Both the position numbers and the translations under genes were made by a program. A stretch of 26,145 nt of DNA from positions 1 to 26,145 of the forward strand of contig LLCB01000524.1 in assembly GCA_001414345.1 (NCBI GenBank), given 5' to 3'. Source of the stretch: Hymenoscyphus infarciens (Eukaryota > Ascomycota > Leotiomycetes > Helotiales > Helotiaceae). Shown piece by piece: positions 20,253-26,145 of this stretch (its first letter is position 1; every line of letters begins with the position of its first letter). Under the pieces are notes generated by a model that was given only the letters and a program-made list of their open reading frames with translations, had not been told where the DNA came from and did not search any database.

Positions 20253-20257
20253 TTAAT
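20253..20257. repeat. Left target-site duplication of the TIR element (TTAAT)
   Basis: TTAAT occurs here and at 25326-25330. Removing the element with one copy restores CTCTTTAATATTAGTAGTAGC, which reads LFNISSSA, the expected RNase H segment before AISW. Confidence 0.8.
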
Positions 20258-20550
20258 TATCATAGAATAGTTATATCGAACGTAGTTTCGTTGTCTTACT
20301 CTAGTCGAGGCTTAAAAGAAAGATAGATTTAATATAATCAATTTTAGTATATAAAACGTCTACTAAAGAGAAGAGGAGAGTATAGAGCACTTTTGTAACT
20401 ATATATAGGTCTACTAGGTTATATATATACTCTATAATATATCTCTTTAAAAGAAAGGTCGGCTCTAAAGACCTAAAAAGGTAAAAGAAAGAAATAAATA
20501 AGGCTATAATCTGTCTTCTAGTCTTTAAGTAAGGTTCTTTTCTAAGTATA
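20258..20550 (+). repeat. Outer left TIR
   Basis: Inverted partner of 25033-25325. Shared blocks include AACGTAGTTTCGTT, GGCTTAAAAGAAAG, ATAAAACGTCTACTAAAG, TATATATAGGTCTACTAGG, CTAAAGACCTAAAAAGG and the final CTAAGTATA. Homology ends abruptly after TCTAAGTATA. Confidence 0.88.
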
Positions 20551-20878
20551 GTACCTTAGTATAGGTATAAATAACCTAGGGCTTTTAAGCTACCTATTCT
20601 TCTATACTGGTTTACTAATTAGAGATAGGCTTTGAGGAATCTACACCCTAGCTAGTGTATATATAACTATGTTCTCTTCTCTCCTTTAAGATGCTTAAGA
20701 GCGCTTTAAACCATATATAACACTGATATATGTTCCTAGCTTATACTACGTCTTAGAGAGGTATATTAATATAAGGAGTAAGAGTTTAGTAAGATATAAA
20801 GTTAGTAGCGAAGCTATCGAGTATATATACTAGGCGGTTGCTATAGCAACGTCTAAGTTATTAACTTCGTCGAAGAGA

Positions 20879-20902
20879 AGAGGAGAGGAGAGGAGAGGAG
20901 AG
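20879..20902 (+). repeat. (GGAGA)n microsatellite
   Basis: About five tandem copies of a GAGAG/GGAGA unit, at the switch from AT-rich to GC-richer sequence. Confidence 0.8.
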
Positions 20903-20949
20903 CTTCCGAGTCTTAGAGGTCGACATCAGGGCAGAGGCGTAAGAGGACC

Positions 20950-21246
20950 GGGTAGATCGAAGGCTTGGCAAGGCAAATCGAAGATTCGAGACTGAAAGAG
21001 GAGTTCGCAGATGTGGGTTATAGAGCGGAGTGAATTGAGTAGATCGAAGATTCGGCGAGGCAGGGCAGATGGAAGAGGCAGGGCAGATCGAAGACTCGGC
21101 GAATCAGAGTAGATCGAAGAGGCAGAGCAGATCGAAGAGGCAGAGCAGATCGAAGAGGCAGAGCAGATCGAAGAGGTAGAGCAGATTGAAGATTTAGGAC
21201 TAAAAGAGGAGTTCGTAGATATGGGTTTCGGAGCGGAGCGAATTAA
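20950..21246 (+). repeat. 18-bp minisatellite inside a larger repeated segment
   Basis: Units of the form GCAGATCGAAGAGGCAGA start at 21065, 21083, 21109 (8 extra bases before it), 21127, 21145, 21163 and 21181, with degenerate relatives back to about 20953. The array is bracketed by two copies of a longer block, 20983-21038 and 21191-21246, each containing AAAGAGGAGTTCG and GGAGCGGAG/GGAGCGAAT motifs. Translated on the plus strand the array reads QIEEAE repeats followed by IEDLGLKEEFVDMGFGAERI, and the earlier block gives IEDSRLKEEFADVGYRAE, so the repeat may come from coding sequence for a charged helical protein. One unit has TAG in place of CAG. Confidence 0.75.
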
Positions 21247-21494
21247 GGTATAGGAGAGTAGTGCCTTACGTCGTGCTCACTACTGATCGAGCTTCTCAGG
21301 AGACGGTTGCACGCCCTATATAGGGTTATACTAGTACAGGCTGGTATTTGATTTAAGTATACGAGTATAAGATTATAGTAAGAGCGAGAAGTAGAAGTGA
21401 GAATTAGTAGATATACGATAGAGCGTATGCAGAAGCGCGAGGGTTTGTTATTTAATAGAGGCTTATCTAGAATCGAATTATAGTATTACTACTA

Positions 21495-21700
21495 TATTAT
21501 AGGATAGTTATATCAAACGTAGTTTCGTTGTCTTACTCTAGTTAAGGCTTAAAAGAAAGGTAGATTTAATATAATCAATTATAGTATATAAAACGTCTAA
21601 AGAGAGAAGAGAGTATAAGGCGCTCGAAGCTATCTATAGGTTCCTCCGTCTATAAGCGCTAAGAGTTACGTAGTATACTCTATAATATGCCCTCTCTTAA
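21495..21700 (+). repeat. Inner (third) TIR copy
   Basis: TATTATAGGATAG followed by AACGTAGTTTCGTTGTC, GGCTTAAAAGAAAGGTAG and ATAAAACGTCT, nearly identical to the outer TIR for about 115 bp, then a weaker match through ACTCTATAATATG to about 21700. Preceded by TACTA, which does not match the TTAAT flank on the right, so it did not insert at this spot on its own together with the right TIR. Confidence 0.8.
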
Positions 21701-21739
21701 AAACGTTCTCTCCTAGAAGCGAAACAATTTACTCTTAAT

Positions 21740-24700
21740 CCTTCCTTTCTTAACTCACTACTAGGAAGAGGGCTTAAATAAGCTCTTCTTTAATCCTTCT
21801 ATCTTTCTTATCGTAGTACTCTCTAGAGCTTCCTCTTCCTTCTCTATAAAGCTTTCTAGTATTCTAAGAATAGAATCGACGTAAGCGGTGTCATTGTTTT
21901 AAGAAGATTAATCGTCTTACGACTAATACTTGAATCGTTTACTATCCTAGGATTAATATTTAGATTAATTATTATAAGTAACGTCTTAAAATTCAGTAGT
22001 ATAATTATTCTCTAGATTATTATTAGGCTTAGACACCTAATCGTTACTAGTATTCTTCTAATACTCGTATTCTTACTCGATCTTATGAATCTCTATAATT
22101 ATTAGATACTTCTACTTAGTAAAGTCGATAGCTAAAAAGCGAGGAATCTCGTAGTTATTTAGAGGGTTTATAATAATAAAGGACTTAAATTTTTAACTAT
22201 TTACCTCTTATCGCTATTCTATAGTATATTAGTTTTAAGGAAGCTTAATTATATATTCTATTCTATTAGTTATAGAAGAAGGATAAACGTTTTCTAGTAC
22301 CTTTAGAGAAGTATATACTACGAAGATATTATCTTTAATTATAAGTATTATATATAAACTTAATACTAGGTGATTTAGAACTACTAAAGTAATATCTATA
22401 TACTTTATAAGATAATTAACCACTTATTATAAAGGTAACTTAATCATATTCTATTATAGCTTATATATCACTACCTCTATTACTACCTCGTCCTTAGCTA
22501 GTAATTATAGTAACTCTTTAACTTCTCTCGTTTATAAGACTTATTATATAGATTTCCTAGTAAGTTCTTTAGATACTATATAATCCTATACTCGATATAG
22601 ACTACTATAAGTCTTATAAATAATATTAGCTATATATATTAAGGAGTTATATCCTATTTAAGTATATTTATTATAATAATAGTACTTATAATATTACTAA
22701 TTATATACCTTATATCTATATTATAAGTAGCTATTTAGGAATTCCTTATAAAGGTAAAAGTAAGATTAGTATTTATAATATCTTTAACTAAAAAGGTTAT
22801 AGCTCTTAGAATCCTTTAAGAGCTTATTTAGGTAGTCGCGTTTCTTATATTCTAACTCTAAGTATAATTTATATTTAAAAACTAGATCGTTTAGATATTC
22901 TAATTTCCTATAACTATACTCTCTATAATTTAAGCATACCTTTACTATAAAAGCCTATTGTTCTACTATATAACCTTAGTCTTAAATATAGTAGTATAGG
23001 CTATAAAGCTCTCTAACTACCTTATAGTCTATTAATAATCTAGTATTCTTTTTATTAAAGCTATACCTAGTAGAGTTAAAAACACAGTCGCTAATAAGGA
23101 TTACTAAACTATATATATAATATATAAGAGTAACTAATAAACGTTCTAGGCTACCTACTTATAAAGAAAGAGATATAGTACCTAAGAAGTCTAAAATAAC
23201 GAAAGAGTAGGTATTGTCTTATACGGTTTTAATTATATATAAGACGTAATTTAGATCCTTTAATTAGTCGGTTTTAATTATAAAAGCGTTTACCTTAGCC
23301 TTATATTTACTAAGAGCTATAAATTTATATTAATCCTCTAGCTTTATAAAATATTATAAGCTAGTAGTAGCTTTTATATAATAGCGTACTTTATCTATAT
23401 ATGCTTTATTATAGATACTATAGTTATATTCTTTAATATTAGACTATACTTCTTAAATAATAACTATAAGAAATTAGCTACTATTTCTAAAGACTTCCTT
23501 ATTTAGCTTTTAAGCGAATAAGTTACTAGGTAATTGTCTATAGTTCTTTATAGTATTAATAAGTATACTATTATAGTATTATTAACTTAAAAACTAGATA
23601 GTAAGAGAGGTTTAGCAGTAATAAGAATATATTAGGTATATAGTAGAGATTTCGCTATAAATAGCTTAACTTAGTATAGTTAAACTAAGAAGTAAAGAGA
23701 GAGGATTCTAAGTAGCCTTATCGTCTTTTAACTAAATAAAAGGCTTATCTTACTTTTTATTACTATTATCGATGAAAATCTTATATTTATGAATTAATAT
23801 AAGAGCTAATATAATAGCTAGGTCTCTTAAGCTACCTTTATTATTCTTAAAAACGTAAATTAGACTAATAGCTTTAACTACCTAAGTCTATAAGGCTAAG
23901 GCTAGAGTAGTAATAAGGACATTAGCCTTATAGTATACCTTATAAGCGATTCTCTTAATTACTAGCTTTATAGTAGTTAGGTTAAGCTCTAGGTTATTCG
24001 GATTTAATTTAAGCTCTATTATAAAGCAGTCTAGCTAGTAATATTTAAGGTTATTAAGGTAGTCGTAGATCTTCTTAATTATATAAAAAGCTAAGGTATA
24101 AATATATATATATACTTTAAATCTCTTATTACCTCGTCGCTTATTATTATCTATATTTATAGCTATATTATAAAGTAGCTTCTAGAATACGTATCTAACG
24201 ATTATAGTTATATTTCTACTCTTATTATCTTTATTCTTATTTCTAGTATTATTATTAAGATTATTCTAAGCTATCTTATTTCGTAGCTTAATAATAGATA
24301 TAAAATTCTTTAAGATATAGTATATAAGGAATTTTAATTTCTTAATCCTAAGACTACTAATATAAATAACCGTCTTATCTAATCTAAATTTCTTAAATAG
24401 AGCTACTATCTTCTTAGCTAATTCGTCGGTTTCTATATTAGTAGGATAAGTAAGAAGAGCGCGCTTCTTTTTATTTAGATTAGTATATACTATAATAATT
24501 ATATAGCCTATATAATTAGTCTTATAAGTAGTAACGCTCTCTTAAATTAGGATAAAAGAGATAGTGTTCTTATAAGACTTAAAATTTACTAAGTAGTCGA
24601 ATAGAAAGCTATAAATAATATACTAGATAAATAGGTCTATAAAGAAACGTCTATAATAGTTCTTCTAAAAATTTAAAGGCTTAAAATAAAGAGAATTATC

Positions 24701-24967
24701 GAAGTTAATAAATAGTATAAGAATAAAGGCTAGTATATATTATAAAGTAATGTTTTTTACGTTTACTAGTCGTCTAAAATTAATATAGTAGACTATATCT
24801 TTTAAGAGCTAGTTAGTTATCTTCGATATTACTATAACTTTATACTTAATCTAGTTTTCATACTCTATAACGTTAAGAGCTTCTAGACGTGATTTATTAG
24901 TAAGAATATTAATATTAATAGACACTTCAGTCTTAGGTAGTTCTCTCTAACGTCTATCCTTTCTCAT
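21740..24967 (-). pseudogene. Degraded large ORF of the TIR element, candidate transposase, family not recognised
   Basis: One minus-strand frame can be followed from an ATG at 24965-24967 (MRKDRR) to about 21740, roughly 1,070 codons, with interruptions nearly all TAG/TAA. Readable stretches include PTNIETDELAKKIVALFKKF, RLDKTVIYISSLRIKKLKF, NNKGSLRDLAIILAL, SFVILDFLGTISLSL, LEYLNDLVFKYKLYLELEY and, near the end, IPRFLAIDFTK. It starts about 65 bp inside the right TIR and ends just before the inner left TIR, as expected for the element's own gene. A frame of this length kept along one strand through RIP points to a real former protein. I could not match it to MULE, hAT, piggyBac, Tc1/mariner or DUF3435 motifs. 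The DDE residues, if any, cannot be assigned because RIP turns Asp into Asn. Confidence 0.55.
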
Positions 24968-25032
24968 AGTAAGAAGGAGAGAGAGTATGTCTAGTAGAGC
25001 CCCTAGGAATTTGATAACTGTCTTAGTAAGAG

Positions 25033-25325
25033 TATACTTAGGAAGGAATCTTACTTAAGAACTGGAAGACGGATTATAGCCTTGTTTATTTCTTTCTTTT
25101 GCCTTTTTAGGTCTTTAGAGCTAACCTTTCTTTTAGAGAGGTATGTTATAAGGTATACACGTGTCCTAGTAGACCTATATATAGTTACGAAAGTGTCTCG
25201 CACTCTTCTCTTCTCTTTAGTAGACGTTTTATATACTATAATTGATTATATTAAATCTACCTTTCTTTTAAGCCTCGACTAGAGTAAGATAACGAAACTA
25301 CGTTCGATACGACTATCCTATAATA
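25033..25325 (-). repeat. Outer right TIR
   Basis: Inverted partner of 20258-20550. It retains more CG and TG pairs than the left TIR (for example CACGTGTATACC where the left has TATATATATAC), so it is the less mutated end. Confidence 0.88.
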
Positions 25326-25330
25326 TTAAT
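25326..25330. repeat. Right target-site duplication of the TIR element (TTAAT)
   Basis: Matches 20253-20257; the copia-A RNase H frame resumes directly after it. Confidence 0.8.
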
Positions 25331-25803
25331 ATTAGTAGTAGCGCTATCTTATAGTTATCTAAAAGATAAGCTATAGTCTTACTATCCTTATATAAAGTAG
25401 AACTTAAGAGAGAGATAAATACTATAAATAAAGCTATTTAACTATAACGTCTTCTAAACTAGCTTATCTTAGAGACTAAACTAAGAGTTACTATAGTAAT
25501 TCTCTATAATAATTAAGAGGCTATAGTACTTATAAAAAACCCTATCTACTATAACTATACTAAGTATATTACTATCTAAGACACTAAGGTTAGAAAAGTA
25601 TAAGCTAAAGAATATATAAACCTTATATTTATTAGTATAAAAGAGTAAGTAGTAGATAAACTTATAAAACCTCTTTTTAGAAATACTTTTAAGAAGTTCT
25701 AATTCTTAATAAATATTAAGAAGAGAGATATCTAAAAGCTTAGTAAAGTATTACTATTACTCTATACTTACTTAAAATACTATAAAGCTATATCTAATAC
25801 TTT
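25331..25803 (+). pseudogene. Copia-A pol remnant, last part: RNase H C-terminal half
   Basis: It continues the RNase H frame broken at 20257. It reads SSSAIL-LSKR-AIV (from SAISW.SKRQ.IV), an E-for-active-site segment KVEL, then NN-EAIVLIKNPIYYNYTKYITI (DNQ.AI.L..NP..H.RTKHIDI before RIP) and ISIKE-VVDKLIKPL (the TKPL end of copia polyproteins). About 30 further codons follow TKPL (KKF then a hydrophobic tail) before the purine tract. Stops are at Trp and Gln positions. Confidence 0.88.
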
Positions 25804-25858
25804 AAAGAAAATAAAAGAAGGTTATATAATATACTCTTTATATTTATACTATTATATC
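25804..25858 (+). repeat. Copia-A polypurine tract and truncated 3' LTR
   Basis: AAAGAAAATAAAAGAAG (25804-25820) is a purine run of the right place and polarity. The next bases GTTATATAATATA equal the LTR start TGTTACGTGATGTA except for C-to-T and G-to-A changes and the first base. Only about 38 bp remain before the copia-B LTR begins at 25859, so the rest was probably displaced to beyond the window. Confidence 0.5.
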
Positions 25859-26145
25859 TATTAGTATTAGGTAATAATTACCTTACTTACTAATAGGCTT
25901 TAGGTTTAAACCTTAGTCTATACTAGTTCTTTCTAGTGTTGTCTAGAAGGTTCGGTTACGTTCTCGGTTACGGTTAAGCGAACACGTGATCCCTAGAACC
26001 TTCTAGTAACCCCTTTGATTTATAAGCTATAGAAGCTTCTAGTATTTACTCTAGAAGTATATATAGCCCTCTTCTATCTTTTAGTTAGAAATCAAGTCAA
26101 AAGTCAAAATTCACTAAGTCTTTTATACTTATACTTCGACTCCTT
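25859..26145 (+). repeat. Copia-B LTR (right copy), cut by the window end
   Basis: It begins TATTAGTATTAGG (TGTTAG in the left copy) and matches 10349-10642 in inverse orientation over all 287 bp with three substitutions and one 7-bp length difference (an extra TTTAACT-type unit in the left copy's TGACTTT repeat). It may be a full element continuing to the right or a solo LTR. The TATA-like AGTATATATAG lies at about 26056-26066. Confidence 0.85.

Larger units (their letters stand above)
20551..21494. other. Passenger segment between the outer and inner left TIRs
   Basis: 944 bp without counterpart at the right end of the element. The first 320 bp are AT-rich with no supported frame and a perfect 14-bp palindrome, GTTGCTATAGCAAC (20837-20850). 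From about 20870 to 21330 it is GC-richer and hardly RIPped: a (GGAGA)n run (20879-20902), a repeated segment and an 18-bp minisatellite (separate entries), then the 12-bp palindrome CCCTATATAGGG (21314-21325). The last 170 bp are AT-rich again. It looks acquired. Confidence 0.5.
20258..25325 (-). mobile_element. 5.07-kb TIR DNA transposon of unrecognised family, with passenger segment
   Basis: The left 293 bp (20258-20550) and right 293 bp (25033-25325) are imperfect inverted copies, starting TATCATAGAATAG and TATTATAGGATAG. Differences are mainly RIP transitions. A 5-bp TTAAT duplication flanks the whole. A third copy of the TIR start (21495-about 21700) lies inside, in the same orientation as the left TIR. 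Between the outer and inner left TIRs is a GC-richer 0.94-kb passenger with a minisatellite; right of the inner TIR, a 3.2-kb degraded coding region runs on the minus strand. TSD length and TIR sequence do not fit a family I can name: TTAA users such as piggyBac would need TTAA-abutting ends that agree, and here they differ by one base. Orientation is given by the coding strand. Confidence 0.8.
15034..25858 (+). mobile_element. Copia-A: second Ty1/copia family, heavily RIPped, split by a TIR element
   Basis: In plus orientation: LTR (15034 to about 15144), primer-binding site (15145-15160), gag with CCHC knuckle, protease, integrase, RT, RNase H, polypurine tract and a stub of 3' LTR. Without the 5,068-bp TIR element (20258-25325) and one TTAAT, the length is about 5.75 kb, normal for copia. 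Order protease-integrase-RT-RNase H is diagnostic of copia rather than gypsy. Nearly every Gln/Trp position is a stop. The LTR sequence differs from copia-B, so this is another family. The 3' end is cut by the copia-B LTR at 25859. Confidence 0.88.

Noticed and set aside
21065..21198. 18-bp repeat array as a CRISPR
   Set aside because: Units are contiguous with no unique spacers, and the window is eukaryotic.
22235..22423. 62-codon minus-strand frame as a separate gene
   Set aside because: It is just a stop-free stretch of the 3.2-kb degraded TIR-element frame.
25082..25282. 66-codon plus-strand frame near the right TIR
   Set aside because: It lies wholly within the right TIR, with no protein features.
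20258..25325. Reading the terminal repeats as LTRs (TAT from a RIPped TGT, 5-bp target duplication)
   Set aside because: The end repeats are inverted, not direct, no primer-binding site or polypurine tract adjoins them, and the coding region is not gag-pol.
20253..25330. TTAA-specific (piggyBac or Kolobok) insertion
   Set aside because: With a TTAA duplication the two ends would differ by one base and do not carry the usual terminal bases; TTAAT with agreeing ends fits better. Not fully excluded.
1..26145. tRNA and rRNA genes
   Set aside because: No cloverleaf with intron/box A and B motifs or rRNA core sequence noticed; the tRNA-like motifs present are primer-binding sites.

Overview
The window looks like a filamentous ascomycete (Pezizomycotina) chromosome. 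It holds an intact HET-domain gene, Ty1/copia and Ty3/gypsy chromovirus retrotransposons, and the footprint of repeat-induced point mutation (RIP): CpA and TpG are almost gone from the transposon blocks, TpA is in excess, and former Gln/Trp codons are now TAA/TAG. The species cannot be named from the sequence. No rRNA, tRNA or CRISPR was seen.

Layout. (1) 1-10642: a minus-strand copia element ('copia-B'). Its 5' LTR and primer-binding site lie at about 10221-10642 and its gag at 808-1455; it runs off the left edge. Its leader is split by a complete 8.1-kb minus-strand gypsy chromovirus (1957-10052, 497-bp LTRs, target duplication AGAGC). (2) 10643-15033: a GC-richer, non-RIPped island. It holds a broken gene remnant, two MITE-like terminal-inverted-repeat elements (11128-11677, 11708-12154) and the one intact host gene, a 690-codon HET protein on the minus strand (12276-14348). 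(3) 15034-25858: a heavily RIPped plus-strand copia element of another family ('copia-A'), interrupted in its RNase H region by a 5.07-kb TIR element (20258-25325, target duplication TTAAT). (4) 25859-26145: the start of a second copia-B LTR, on the plus strand, cut by the window end.

Insertion order: the gypsy element entered copia-B after copia-B was in place; the TIR element entered copia-A after copia-A was in place; the right copia-B LTR sits at, and probably inside, the 3' LTR of copia-A. The two copia-B LTRs are about 99% identical, in inverted orientation, and flank the 15.2 kb that carries the HET gene.

The most unusual object is the 5.07-kb TIR element. It has about 293-bp terminal inverted repeats, a third internal copy of the TIR start, a degraded minus-strand coding region about 3.2 kb long that I do not recognise, and between the outer and inner left TIRs a GC-richer passenger with an 18-bp minisatellite. 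This resembles a transposon that captured foreign sequence. All element functions here are remnants; only the HET gene appears expressible as an undamaged reading frame.
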